Assembly: GCF_901933205.1 (NCBI RefSeq)
Contig: NC_044576.1
Span: forward strand, 12,309,024 to 12,373,023
Direction of reading: 5' to 3'
Source of the DNA: Camarhynchus parvulus
Lineage: Eukaryota; Chordata; Aves; Passeriformes; Thraupidae
DNA: 64,000 nucleotides
Position 1 is the stretch's first letter, and each line of letters starts with the position of its first letter. Shown here one piece after another: positions 13,212 through 25,616 of the stretch. Both the position numbers and the translations under genes were made by a program. The notes beneath the pieces are model-generated. The model did not search any database and had not been told where the DNA came from. It saw only the letters and a program-made list of their open reading frames with translations.

Positions 13212-13452
13212 TGCTGGGGTGTGGGAATCCAAAGCCCAGGCTACCTCAGCACCAGCCAGCAGTCTGGCTTGACCACAGCTGTGGCAGAGGGCACGGCTTC
13301 GGGACAGAGACTGGCTCAGGCAAGCTGCTGCCTAAGGACGACGTCCCCACATCAGAGGTGAGGAGGCTTCGCCCTTGGCCGAAGGCTAGAAGCTGCTCCA
13401 GCTAAGCACCAAGAAATAAAGAAGTCCAACAGCTGTCTGCAGCAGGGAAGAG

Positions 13453-13460
13453 TTTTATTA
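13453..13460 (-). terminator. LTR polyadenylation signal (TAATAAAA, minus strand)
   Basis: Read on the minus strand this is TAATAAAA, containing the canonical AATAAA hexamer. It lies between the TATA-like box at about 13519 and the U5 end at 13212, as expected for an LTR whose R region includes the signal. Activity is inferred. Confidence 0.65.
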
Positions 13461-13515
13461 GGAGAGGCTGATGGCTGCAGACAACTCCCAAAGAGGATGG
13501 GGGAAACTGCACAAG

Positions 13516-13522
13516 GTTTTAA
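13516..13522 (-). promoter_or_regulatory. TATA-like box of the LTR
   Basis: The minus strand reads CCTTAAAACC, a TATA-like element about 60 bp upstream of the LTR poly(A) signal. Initiation would fall near 13490 and give an R region of about 50 bp. It is a weak match to TATAAA and is called mainly from its position. Confidence 0.4.
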
Positions 13523-13982
13523 GGGGTTCCAGAGGGGAGGAGTCACCCACCCCTGGGCAAATGAGCATACGGAAAACCATGATTGACTTAACAGAACAAC
13601 AAATGGGGGATGAGTTGGGGAGGGGAAACAACTTCTGGTCCAATCACTCCCTGCTCAGAGTAGAAGATTCTAGGGAAGGGGTGTGGGCAGAGAGTGACAG
13701 ACAAAGCTTTTACCAAGGGAACAAAGGAGGGGTTTAGGAGAAACCATAGAAACAAAGGTGGGGATAAATGATAGACATAAAAATAGATACATTGATGGCA
13801 GGAGTTGCTCTGACAACCGGGGAGGGGGCAAAGGATTGGCAGGCGCAGTGGTGGGAAGGGAGCCCCAGGCAGAACCATTGAAGAGATGAATGGGGGGAAC
13901 AGAACATACCAACATAGAACGGTTTAGAATTTAAACTTATGCAGAGCTAAACTCAGAACAGAAGTGCGGACACACTGCAACA

Positions 13983-13988
13983 GGCTTC
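13983..13988. repeat. right target-site duplication of the solo LTR (ggcttc)
   Basis: Exact copy of the hexamer at 13206-13211, directly after the CA terminus. Together they define both ends of the insertion to the base. Confidence 0.85.
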
Positions 13989-16900
13989 TTCTCCCAAACC
14001 AGACCTGTACAACATATTCTGACTTGAAGAAGCAGCTACTGAACATGGAATTTTCTATCACATTTCTTACAGAATCATTGTTAGGTCAAATCTCACACAA
14101 AATTACATGTTGAACAAACAAAAAAGTTAATGAAGAAATATACAAGACAAAGATTAAATATCGCTATTAGTTCAGTTTTAATTTCTCAAAGTGCTCTTAA
14201 TAAACATAGGAGAAAGACTACTTAAATAGTGTCCCTAAAACCACGCTCTCCCTCAAAAAAGTAGTAATTTCACACTCGGCTCTAAATGTTTTACTCAGTT
14301 GCTGTAAAAACATTTGAATTTAGCCTGTATAAACAGTGATTTCTTAATTATCAAAACAAAAAACAAATTAAGAAAAAAATCAATAAATAGGATGAAAAAT
14401 AATAGAGCAGGTTTTCCAGTCTCCCTCTCTTCCATCCCCTCAAAACTGGGTCAAAAATGAATACATGCCAAGAAAATGTGCTTTATTCATATCAAAAAAT
14501 CAAAGTTAGCATCACTCATTTTGATCGCAAAGTATTAATCCAGCTACTCCTCAGACCTCCAAAGCTACCATCTCATGTCTCCTGAAAAAAAAAAGTCTTG
14601 TCTCCTAGTACACTAAGAAATCCATATGGGAAAATACTAATCTCCACATCATAAGAATTAAAAATTAATTCCAAGATGCATGGGTTTGGGTTGCATTGAT
14701 GGGTTATATTCACTGCAACACAAGGCAACATGACCAGCTCACAACACAAACTGTTTTCTTCCACAGGTTGTACTTGCGAAATGCTGATACAAGAATTCAA
14801 AGGAATTAATATAATGGGAAATAATCATTACTATTCAGCAGCTATGGCATAAATCAGAGTTCTGGATGAAGAAAGAGAAGTGAGGTAATTTAAGGAAAGC
14901 TTTTTAAAAGTAAACAAAAATATGTTAAACAAGAACTAAAAGCAGTTGGGAGCACTCTAGGATTTATAAGCCTTCCAGATGATATTTTCATCTTTACCAT
15001 CTCTGTTAAGTAACTTGCTCTAGTACAGCTTCTGATGAGAAAGCCAGAATGGGACAGTTGCAGATATTTCCACTTGCCAATCCTACCAGACATGATGACT
15101 GTTCAACACAGAGCTTTCCTGGTTCATGTGGGGTTCTATGAAATATTGAATCTCTTTCAAATAATCACACATACACACACAAGAAAATGAAGATTTACTA
15201 TTAAGAAATCAATAAAACCTGAATATTTGAATGTAAAGGATTCACTTCAAAGATCTTTTGAAATCTCTATAAACTTTTCCCTCCCAAAAATGTAATCACA
15301 CATTATCACTGTAAGCAAAATATCTTTTATGAAAGCCAGTTCCTATTTTAATCCTGACAGAGCTCTGTAGAGAAAAAGGATGAGGAGCAAGGAATGTCTC
15401 CTTTCCATACCTTAATCCACTTCTATTTAGAACAGGAAAATTATTGTAAGCTGCATCTTTAGTCACACCTTTTCAATATTATTTAAAACCTCAACCTGCC
15501 AAGAAACCAGTTCCTCATCCTCTCTGGACATTTCTCCCTTTCTCACTACCTCAGGCAATTGACATTATTCTGTTTCGTTTTCCATATGAAATATATACAT
15601 GTATATAAAGCTACTAATTTTTATTGGCATCATATTTGGTTTGAACACCTTAGCCTATTCTTTTCTTTCTCTTTTGTCTCCCACAATTATCTGCTTATTT
15701 GAGATTTATAGTGGACAAACCAATCTAACCTTCAATAAAGGAACCATAATAATCCCAAACTCACTACCACTACCTAACCGCTATCTAGTTTTTTAATATG
15801 TTTCCCATTGTGCCTTGTAACAGCTAAAGAACATATAAAGTATTGAAGAAGCTGTAGTTGTAGACATACTACTAGCCTGACCTCAGCGGTTTAATTTTAA
15901 AGCTGTTGCTTTTAAATTTTTCATGCTTAACCACCTTCATTCTTAGGCAATATCATTATAAATTGGGTAGAGCAAGAACTACCACAACTCCATAACAGTA
16001 AGAGGTTTTGAAATACTATGAATTGATAAGGCACTTTTTTTTCCCCTGCAACATGACTATTAGCTCTTAGATAATGCAAAGGACTTAAAAGAATCTGCAG
16101 GATCTTCTTATTTCTCACTGTTTCTTATATCTAGGGAGAATAAGAATTATTAAATATTTTAGTCCCCCACTAACCTCCACATTGCCTGTAGTACACTCAT
16201 TTCAGACCATAAGCCAGGTGAAAAACAAGATCACTTTTAACTGCATTTCCAAGTCTTTCACTATAAAGCATCAAATGTAGTCTTTGTATAGAAAAGTGCC
16301 CTCCTGAGTGGCCTAGATAATGGAAAATAGTAGGTAACCAACATTTCAGTTTCCTTTGAAAGTCTCTTACATTTTTCAAGTAACAGGAAGTAAAAAAATG
16401 CTCTTTTTCCTTACAAATATTTAGTGCAATGTAAAAGGCTGTTTGTCTGCGTTCTCACTGAAGGCTGAAACAGAGTTATTACATCTCCCTGGCTATTAAC
16501 GACAAAGACTGGATAATTTCAAACATACCCATATTAAACAAAGGGGTCCTGACTTTTAGCTGAGTTCTTAGCACTGTGACAATGAAGCAATAAATACCTT
16601 CTATTCTTTTCACCCCTCTAAGCTACTTTCTTTCTTCTTATATATCCATAATAGAAATGAGAACAAGTTTGCAGCATTTAAACTTTTCCAGATATGTCAG
16701 TGTCACAAAGAATGTGTCACAAGCAATGTGCATTTGGTGCTGAGCCAAATCATCAACTAAGAAAAGCAGTAGATGGGGTTAGAGGTAGCCCGTTTATTTT
16801 GCTGGCAATTCATTCCATAGTAAACTAGCTCTATTCACTAGCCCATGAACATCACATACATTTACACTACCATTTCACACTGCAGTACATCAATCTAACA

Positions 16901-18019
16901 CCATCTCTCAAGGGGAACTGTCTATATGCAGTCCAAATGGCTTTTCAGATGAAAAATAAGGGCAACAGCCTCCTATCTCAGGAGACTTGGTTCAAACACT
17001 TGTTCAGGTCACAAGTTAAAATTAGTTTGGTGCTCTTGTCCTTCCTTACATTTGGGCTCCTGACACAACTGCTACTCATTCAGGCACAATAGGGTGTGCC
17101 TGGCAGTCCTGGCTGCAAGGCAGGCTGCCCATGGCTACAAAGGAAGCGGATACTGCCTGTGGTCTGTGTTGGCATGGAGGGAAAAGGGAACCCGAAAGGG
17201 CATGAGAATAGAGAAGGAAGAACTCAGGGTTCTCATTGGTTTTGGCAATACGAAGAGCCAGTTTCTTTCTACTCTCCAGATCTTTCTTTTTTCAAGTGGG
17301 CAGCAAGCATATTGAGGCAGAGCAGTATTTCTGACTTTTGAAAGTGAAGGGCCTTCGTATGTGTCTTGATTCCCTCCAGACAATACATAACATCTGCAGT
17401 TTCTCACTGCCTACTCACACAACAAAGTGAATGGATAAAATCATACTTTAAATATTCTTGTGACCATGATTAAAGAACCAATTTTTTTCAGACCTATATA
17501 CTGAATCCTTGACATTCAGAAATACCTGACAAGGAATGGCCACCTGTCAGGAATTGTGCAACAGAAACACCGTCTTGGACCATTTACCTCAGGCTCTCTC
17601 TAGTTTCCGGCTTTGAAGATACTCAGTCAGCTAGAAGGAAAGACAGTCTAGAAGCTTGTTATTCCTGCCCAGAGCTGTCAATCCACTCTAACAATGAAAA
17701 ACATCCTTTACTTTGTTGAACATAGCAGTAAATCAGTGCCATCTGCATAGAACACAGCAGCACCATCTGCATTATGTCTCACTGAAGTTCATTATTGCAT
17801 TATGCCAATTGAATATCAAGAAATTGCCAGAAACTCTGTTGTACACCCAAGTGCATGTTAATTTCTAGCTTCTCCTACTTTCCACTCTACCAGTTTTCCT
17901 AGACATATGGATCTATAAAACACCGACATGCATTTACAGGCAAAGTATGTTTTACACCGAAATCCACATAACAAGCTTATCTTAACAACATCTCCAAAGT
18001 GAAGAATTTAACCACAACA
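13989..18019. other. AT-rich non-coding DNA, no gene recognised
   Basis: Unique-looking sequence. Open frames of up to 90 codons (17135-17407 minus; 15599-15796 plus, strongly hydrophobic) show no motif or splice context. A somewhat GC-richer patch at 17090-17240 carries overlapping frames on both strands, the usual sign of base composition rather than coding. No repeat family was recognised. Confidence 0.65.
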
Positions 18020-18190
18020 TAAACCCTCACATATTTATTCACAAACTTATTCCTGTGAGATAAAGCAGAGTTATCCCCACATTACAGATGAAAACTGAAG
18101 TGCAAGACAGAATAACTTGCCCAAACCTGTACAATAGACGTTCTCTGACAAAGCACAAATTTGAACAAATCAAATTCTAGACTAGCTTCT
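18020..18190 (+). mobile_element. MIR-like ancient SINE fragment
   Basis: The order of words follows the MIR core and 3' part: 'cctgtgagataaag', 'ttatccccacattacagatga', 'aaactgaagtgcaagacag', 'aataacttgccca', and later 'caaatttgaac'. These correspond to the MIR features 'tgaggta', 'ttatccccattttacagatga', 'aaactgaggcacagag', 'aagtaacttgccca' and 'gaatttgaac'. The copy is heavily diverged and lacks a clear poly(A) or end repeat. MIR is shared across amniotes and is rare and very old in birds. The assignment comes from recalled consensus and has not been aligned. Confidence 0.65.
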
Positions 18191-19048
18191 TTTCCACATT
18201 TCTGAGATTAGCTCCTACTAAAAAATACTGAACACCATTTTCTCAAATATGATATGATGAACAAGAAAGACATTAATGACTAAATTATTTTAAATGGCAA
18301 TTCAAAAGCATGCAAAATAAAAAAGAATCTGATGGCTACCAGGAAGGAAAGGACAATGTCCAAATAAATAATTTTTACAAATAATTGTGCTCCTCTCTAT
18401 GACGGGCATGAGTTCTGGGGAGCAGCGTATGACAGAAATATGGCATAGATATAATTTTTTCCCCCAAAACTACAATTCCTTCAACAACTGAATTTTATTT
18501 CACTTACATGCCCTCTTGACCTGTACATGTCTAGATATAGTTTACTGAACAGAACTTAGAAAATGAATGGATGCTTGTCATATTGGTTGCCACTCAACTT
18601 TGGTAATGCTCCAGTATCTAGCCAGCTGATGACTGAATGCTTAACTATTCACTGCAGGTTTGTGCATACCACTATCGAAAACATTGATATTGTAATGTGT
18701 AATCTGCAATTAATTACATGAACCACTGGATATGCCACTTACACTAATTAAACTTCAATAGGCACTACTCTGCAATACATGGCTAGTTCACATGCAACAC
18801 ACTTTCTTAAATAAGGCACTTCACTAAAGGATACTGCCAGGATCAGTGAAGGGTTTCATCATCAGTACTGGCTGCAATTTATAGCAAAGGGAATATTCCA
18901 TGTTAATGGTTGAATACCTGGGATTGTGCTTAGACTGTACCAGTTGGTTACTATCCTTACCTAGCTTGGCCTGTTAGGCATAATCAGACAAATACAAAAT
19001 TCATTTGGGGCATTAGACTGAGATGGCAGGTTTATTCATGTACTGGGG

Positions 19049-19097
19049 CTTACAAAAGTTTAGGAACCCACAGTCATCCCTCATAAACTTTTGTAAG
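19049..19097. repeat. perfect 14-bp inverted repeat (hairpin, 21-nt loop)
   Basis: The arm cttacaaaagttta (19049-19062) is the exact reverse complement of taaacttttgtaag (19084-19097), with 21 bases between. The match ends abruptly on both sides. The stem is too short for a typical microRNA precursor. The arms could be a remnant of a foldback element or a small regulatory cruciform. The perfect match is seen directly; function is unknown. Confidence 0.75.
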
Positions 19098-19197
19098 ACC
19101 AGCTTGGACCTCTCTGAAACTCTGTTCTGATCCTACTTTGAAACTAAAGTTCCATATTTTGATGTGTCATTTTTCTTTATTATGAACATTCAGGGAC

Positions 19198-19340
19198 AAA
19201 TTTTCCAAAAGTGTTTAGGCACCTAGTGATGCAAATAGGCAGCTTGTTATTTTTCAAAATCACTTAGGCAGGTTAGACAGCTAAATCCCTCTGAAATTAG
19301 AGAGAGTTAGGCATCTGACTTAGGCACTTAGAAAAATTTA
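19198..19340. mobile_element. degenerate foldback repeat with 'ttaggcac' words
   Basis: The outer segments 'aaattttccaaaagtgtttaggcac' (in part) and 'taggcacttagaaaaattt' are imperfect reverse complements. Inside lie further variants ('ttttcaaaatcacttaggca', 'ctaaatccctctgaaat'). I recall a family of old dispersed repeats in birds, turtles and crocodilians made of 'cttaggcac...tttgaaaat' words in both orientations; this copy resembles it. That recollection is not verified by alignment. The structure suggests a small non-autonomous DNA-transposon-like element, highly decayed. Confidence 0.45.
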
Positions 19341-21356
19341 GCCAATGCTTATTTGCATTTTCAGGCTTCTAATCATTTTTGAACATCTGTATGATAGGTT
19401 TTGATTTATTTAGGCTGGTTCCCAGCACATTACTTTCTCTCACCTGACTGAAAGAGCATACCTCATTAAGCAAGTTACAGATTTTTCTTGCAGACCATGT
19501 TAAGAAGACAAATAAGTGGAAGAGGTGACAAGGTTGGGGTTTTTTTCTATAATTTAATACTTTTATTTTACTTTAAATAGGTAAGGAGACATTGTGGAAT
19601 AGTGGATAATGTAAAAGGACTGTTTCATTCTAAAACCTACTCATTCACTCAATGAGCTTTTTAATTACATTTAATTTTGTTTAGCACAAAATAGAATGAG
19701 GGTTTAATAGCTGGCAAAACACAAAGCACTCAGTGTATAACTTGATCAGATTATTTTGCTTATCTTAAAACAATAAGAAAATCAACCCCAAAAGAATTTC
19801 TCCACACTTAAATGTCAAATTTGTCAAATTTGAGTAAAATTGTAATTAAATTTGAGAAACACATCAAAAAAGACCTCGTTTTATTGTAAAATATTTGTCT
19901 CTCCAGATGCTTGGTTTATAGTTTTTAATTGAATGAGAAACTTTAGGTTATGAAATATTTAACCTCTGAAATTGTACAAGATTGAGATGTATATGTTTTA
20001 AGCATGAAATTATTCATGTGCATGTTTCTCACTAGAAAATAACAATGTTTTATCTTGTTTAGTTTTAAGATGGTGTTCTATGGAAAAGGGATTAATCGGA
20101 GTATGTCACACTGCAATAGGTCCTTTACACCAGCTTAACAGATTTTGAATCCTCTACCAAATTTCTACAATATCTGATTTAAAACAGATGAGATCTCAAA
20201 GAGAAGTTCTTAAAAGTTCCGTGAAAATTTTCATCTGATTTTCTTGAGACACTATTTTTGGTTTCAGATATGTTTTTTAGTCTGTGACAATTCTGATTTT
20301 TTAATTTTCATTTTCAATCAAAAATACCCTCAAGCATTTTTAAAATATCCTAAAGAATATCTGAGATTTTTTCCCAAACTGTTATTTTGCCTCTTTTATA
20401 AGAGGATTTTTTCCAGTATACAGTTCCTTTCACTAGAGAAAAGGAAATGAAAGATTTGACTGCCTCTGATGATTCATAATTGTACATTTTGTGGCTTCAA
20501 TGACAGGATTTTTTTCTATTTTAACAGGCATTAATTTATCAAAGAAACACAAGTCTAAAGCTGTCTTCCTACATATATGGTGCAGTTTAACTCAAGGTAC
20601 AAATTTAATCTTTTCCCATCTCATGTTTACATAAAGGGAACAGTGAGGTCCAAATGTAAGACGTTAGATATTGTAAAATAATAATCACTCTAATGTGTGG
20701 GTGCTGAAGTTGATTACTGTCTTAAAGCTAGTAGAATAGATGTACCAGGAGAGGGGAAGAAGCAAGGAAAGATACATAGAATATATCAAATTTAATCAGG
20801 CAAATGCATCCCTCCAGGCTACTTAGCCTGACCTAAGCTTTCCATTGGGAAACCGGAGTTCAGAATAGGATTTCTGCAATGTGATTTGAGGTGCAAAAAA
20901 GTCACATTATGAAAAAAGCTTAGAAGCTATTTCTCATGCCGTAATTTGCGTGGCTAGAGAAGCAAAGGGCAGGAAATGTCCACAACAAATCTATAGTAAA
21001 ATAACTTATTTCACTCTGCTTAAAAGCCTCTAATTCCATTTGCCCACAGCTGTATAGTGTGGTCTCAAGATCCATCTTTAATTGAGTCATGTCTTTGACA
21101 GGGACAGGAAAAGCTGTCTGAAAAATTACATCATCTAGGTTTCCCCTGAAAGAGTTTAATTTGCTTGAGCCAAAGTATTTGCGTTGAAAACAAGTTTCTA
21201 TAAGATTTATAAAACTACTCTCTTTCCCTGCCTCTTTTCACAGAGACCCCACTTCACTAATACAACGGGTAGAGGGACAAACCTCCATCGACATATCATT
21301 CAGCTGTTGTTAATGTATACAAGCATGTAAAAGTGTATTTTTATAGATATTTATGT

Positions 21357-21377
21357 ACACACACACACACACACACA
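21357..21377. repeat. (AC)n microsatellite, about 10 copies
   Basis: Uninterrupted AC dinucleotides, followed by 'agatatgtgcacatg'. Potentially polymorphic. Confidence 0.95.
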
Positions 21378-22774
21378 GATATGTGCACATGTGAAAAGCG
21401 GTCCCATAAACTCCATACAAACTGTAAAATCCATACAAACCACTGTAAGCAGTAGGCAGGACAAATAACAGAAGACATCCTGAATTTACAAATCAGGCTT
21501 GGGAAAAGATGTTCAGTGCAATGAAAGGTTGGCTTAGAGTTAGAAGTTCATGAGGTTTTCCCTTGAAAACTTTGGACTGCAAAACATCAAGACAAACTGT
21601 CCCTCCAGTTTATATCTGGCAAACACAGATGAGAAACCCTCACCTTATGACACAGGCATTGACAGGACCAATTCACCTCAAAGTATGAGGCACCAAGGTA
21701 TTACAATGAAAGATATAAAAAACCCCCATAGTGTCAGGAACTGCAGATGTCTGATGAGAAGATTCTGACAGTTCTTTTCAGTGATGAAGATTTATTTGGA
21801 GGTTCAGGTACCCATAAGTTTGGATGCTTGTCTGGACCTCCTCACTTGTGAATAAATACAGGATTTCCATCATTACATGAAAGACAACAAAAAAGGATGG
21901 AGGTAAGGAAGCTGTGGTAAAGATGAGAATCTGATGGTATTTTGATATTCTGCTATTTATTTCACAGAAAACCCCGGAAACAAAGGCTGACAGCTTGTTA
22001 AGGAAACAGAACTTAGCAAAGACAAATTGCATTCCCTGTTGAGATTGATGAATATTCTAAACTCAATACAAGGTTTTGGTGGAAAAATTAATTTGGCACT
22101 TATTTACTACCATCTGTTTCAGATATTCCAAGTGTGAACAAACAACCTATCACTGACACATGAAGGATTTGAAGTTGTAGAAGTAAACAGTATGGAAGAT
22201 GATTCCTGCCTTCAGGAAAGACAATCCCTCTCAAACATACCACATTCTAGTCCTCAACCATGAATTTAATATAGGATAAGTTGGTTAAAAATCATACCAA
22301 CCAAAACTGTATAATTTCAAACTTCAGCTACAATTCTAATACTATTTGATTGCATTTGACATATAACAGTAAAATATTTGAAAATAAAGGGATTGGAAGA
22401 ATGAGAACCAGGTACAGAGGAAGCATGCTTAGCATGCCATAGAAAAAAAAAATCCACATTCTGAGCCCGTTTTACAATCATGTTTAAAATGGTTCTTTTC
22501 ACTGAGGTTCACAGAAATTGCGAAAATGCAGAATTTATCCTAGTGACAACTTCTTCAAAAGATCAGAGAGCACCACCACATTCTCCCCACTAGTCTGGCT
22601 TGGTATCACAAAAAATTATCAGACCCAGCCCAGCCTTGCGGTACATATCAGGCACAAGAGCTTCACTCCCACAAGGGTGAAGAAGGCGAAAGGGCTGACC
22701 ACATTCTTGTCCTTCTGAGTGTTAGTGCGCCTCTTTCTCCCCCGGTACTTCACACACATCCCCTTTCTTCCCTT

Positions 22775-22793
22775 AAAAAAAAAAAAAAAAAAA
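22775..22793. repeat. poly(A) tract, 19 bp
   Basis: Nineteen A residues between 'cttccctt' and 'gggaaag'. The flanks are roughly complementary (tttcttcccTT / AAgggaaagaaa), so the region is a purine/pyrimidine switch as well as a homopolymer. Confidence 0.95.
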
Positions 22794-25425
22794 GGGAAAG
22801 AAAAAGACTTATCTGTTTTGGATTCATTGTGTGTCTAACAGGTAATTTGGGTGTCAACTGCTGCTCTGAGTGTGCAGAGATGGTTGTCTGGGAACAGGTA
22901 AGGCAGTGAGAGAAGACAGAGAAGACCCCGAGAAAGATTTTTTCCAAGGACTTCACTGACCTTCATCTTAAACATTAAATGATATTACAAGTGGCATGTC
23001 TGTATCGTTAAAGATTTAGCTGGCAAAGCCTTATCACACTCACTATTACCAGTTTTCATTTAAATTAGGTATCCAAGTTGATGAAATATATAAAAGTTAT
23101 CCAATTGAAAAAGGAGCAGTTTTATCATTTCAGAAGACAAATTCAAGATTGCATTTGAGGCGACCTGGTGGGAGTTTGGGGAAAGGTCTTGATTGGCTAA
23201 AGGTCTTGCAGATAGCCGAAGTTTTGTGTAGAGCTTGATTTAGTGCCTAAAGGAAAATGAACTCTGATTACCATGTGAGTGGACAGATTTCCTATTCACA
23301 GTTGAGCCTGCTTCTCAAGGAAATGCTACTTAGAGTCACAAATTTAAGAGTTGGTGTGGGTTCTGTTTTTGGTTTTTTTCAAGAGCTCTCTGTTCTGTGA
23401 GAGATAATAGGACCGTCAATTTTTTTGTGCTTACTCTATTTCAGTCACCAGTACCAAAATTACCTGGAGTGTAAATAGGCCACAATCCCATGGATTTACA
23501 AATGAGTGTAATGAATCTGCCAACAAAGCTGAAGTTAACTGCCCAGCACATAGTTAACAGGGATCTCGAGGTAACCAGATATCACATAAACCTGACAGCA
23601 ATAGTCACAAGTGCCACATCTTGTAAGAGCAGCTTACAGATCACAAAAGTGAATCAAAAATTGACTTTGTTAGAATTAGGGGGGGAATTAAAGTAGGGAT
23701 ATTATGATTATGATGACAACAGAAAGGCAGCTCAGAAAGTAACTTCAGATTTTATCATACTGTCCTACAGTCAGGCATCTTCAATTTCATTTATTTTGTT
23801 TATCTTTCTTCACTATGTCTCAGCTATTTGTTTTTACAGCACTTTCAACAGGAGAAAGAATAAATCACCTAATATGTGACCACCTGACTTTTATTTTTTT
23901 GTAAAAGGCTTCTAAAAGGATGTAATTCAAGTTAGGAATTTTAAGACTAATAAAACATTTTTGCTACCTTTAATAGAATTTGATTCATGCCATACACAGC
24001 ATGCCTGATTGAAATATCAGGTGTTTCTATCCCTTCAGCTGAGGGGTGTCTTCGCTGTTATTGGACTATTTTTGTCCTTCAATTTTACAAGTTCCAGACA
24101 TAGCTCATAGATCACATTCACTAAAGCGTTCAGCCATTTAAGACTCTGCCAAATTGCACTGCTTCAATGCAGAAGTTACTTGGCTTAGATATATCTTAGA
24201 AGTTAAGGTTCCATCGTCACATTTTTCTTTTTCACCTACAAGTAGTTCTGTTTATTCCCAACTCAGCAGCCAAGCTATTGATTAAGTTGGCTTAGGTCAG
24301 TCCACCCTGCAGTTCCAGCCTCAATCCTTGCATTGTTTTCCAATAGCATGCTTTATTGATTTAATATTCCTGGTTTTGACTTTAGAATCTTGCTTTTAGC
24401 TTTAACTCTGTCCTGTGTTCCTTGCTCAAGTTTTATTTTACTGTTACCTCAAACTGTCCAAAGAAATTGCCGTCAAATGTAAAGATACGTCTGCTGGGCT
24501 AAAAGGGAACAAACTAAATTAGGCAGCAGTAAAAAGGCACACAGGGCCTGTCACACACTAGCTTCAGAACACATATTTTTCAATCCAAGTTCATACTATG
24601 CAATATCAAAAGCCATCTTTATAACAACCACTGTACCATTTCTTCCACTCTACTGAAACGTTTGGGAATCACCAATCCCCTCTGCATAGCTGACTTGGTG
24701 GCTTTGGATATTCCTAAAATGTTTTCTATTTATGTGGATTAATTAAAGAGAGTAGTCCAATTTTTTACCATCTCACATCTTGTTGAATTACATTTGTGCT
24801 GAGAAAATGGTAAAATCTCATTATTCCTCTGGGGTAGAATTTCTACACTCTTTGTCCTGTGGGGAAGCAGGCATACAAATCAGACTTGAGGTGTTTCTGT
24901 GAGACCCCCTACCTGTGAATCTGATGGCAGAATGGGTCCTCTACAGCACACATAGTTCCAATATGTGAATTTGCATTTTGCAAAAAGTTCAGTGGTAGTC
25001 ACTTTTGCAGTTCTGTATTATGCTTCTGCAGCTGAAATTAGCATTCTGTCAGTGCATTTAGTTTTTCTATTTATTTTACTGAAAAAGCATGAGAGATTTG
25101 TGTGTGAATAGTTCTAAATATATATTTTTTCATTGAACTAAAATATTGTTTGGGCTGGTCAGTAAAAGCTTTCAAGAAATGTATGCTTATGAAAATGTTT
25201 ATTTCTGCAGAAAGAAATATTCCATTATTTGCGTAGTTGACAGTCAGCTTTGTTGTAGTTCCAAATAAAAAAGGGAGTATGTTGATTAGAGAAAATACAG
25301 CTATGTTCCATCTTCCTCCCCTGCTTCAGTAAGGGAAGAGCATTTGCATATTAATTCTAGGACTGAACAGCTGCATTCCCTAGAAAGCTCCATTCACTAC
25401 AGCACTGAGCCCCTGAAACCAGGCA

Positions 25426-25474
25426 GGAGGAAAAAAAAGAAAAAGAGAAAGAAAGAAAAATAAAAGAAAGAAGT
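25426..25474. repeat. purine-rich (A/G) low-complexity run
   Basis: Almost 50 bases of A and G, with GAAA-type units and a single T. It is a simple low-complexity repeat. Confidence 0.85.
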
Positions 25475-25616
25475 GGGCATAAAGCTTAAGGTAGATAGAG
25501 ACTAATTTTGCAGTTCTTTATTTCCAAAAGGAGTACCTTTCATTTTAAGAACTGCATGTAGACATTTCTATGTGGCCTATCACAAGATATTCCAACCATC
25601 TGATGGGCAAAAGGAA

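Larger units (their letters stand above)
13212..13982 (-). mobile_element. solo endogenous retrovirus LTR (class II-like), minus orientation
   Basis: This 771-bp GC-richer block starts with TG and ends with CA on the plus strand, with imperfect inverted termini (tgctg...caaca). Identical GGCTTC hexamers flank it. Read on the minus strand it has the layout of an LTR: a long U3; a TATA-like TTAAAA around 13516-13522; an AATAAA-type poly(A) signal at 13453-13460, about 60 bp downstream; and then a U5 of about 230 bp. U3 holds a near-repeat 'aacaaaggaggggt/aacaaaggtggggat' around 13714-13760, possibly an enhancer duplication. No gag, pol or env sequence adjoins either end, so it is a solo LTR left by recombination between the two LTRs of a provirus. 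Frames of up to 96 codons inside it are incidental. Class II assignment rests on the 6-bp duplication and is inferred. Confidence 0.85.
18191..25616. other. AT-rich non-coding DNA with scattered simple repeats
   Basis: No gene recognised. It contains the 14-bp hairpin at 19049-19097, a foldback element at 19198-19340, an (AC)n run at 21357-21377, a poly(A) tract at 22775-22793 and a purine-rich run at 25426-25474. Open frames stay at or below 84 codons. The piece just left of the poly(A) tract (about 22640-22745) has a few CpGs and could be the end of a decayed retrocopy, but no parent gene could be recognised on either strand. Confidence 0.65.

Noticed and set aside
13352..13915. Several 60-96 codon frames on both strands
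   Set aside because: They lie wholly inside the solo LTR and reflect its lower AT content; an LTR does not encode these.
25342..25349. ATTTGCAT POU octamer
   Set aside because: Octamer-like words occur several times in the window (for example near 610 and 19350), as expected in AT-rich DNA.
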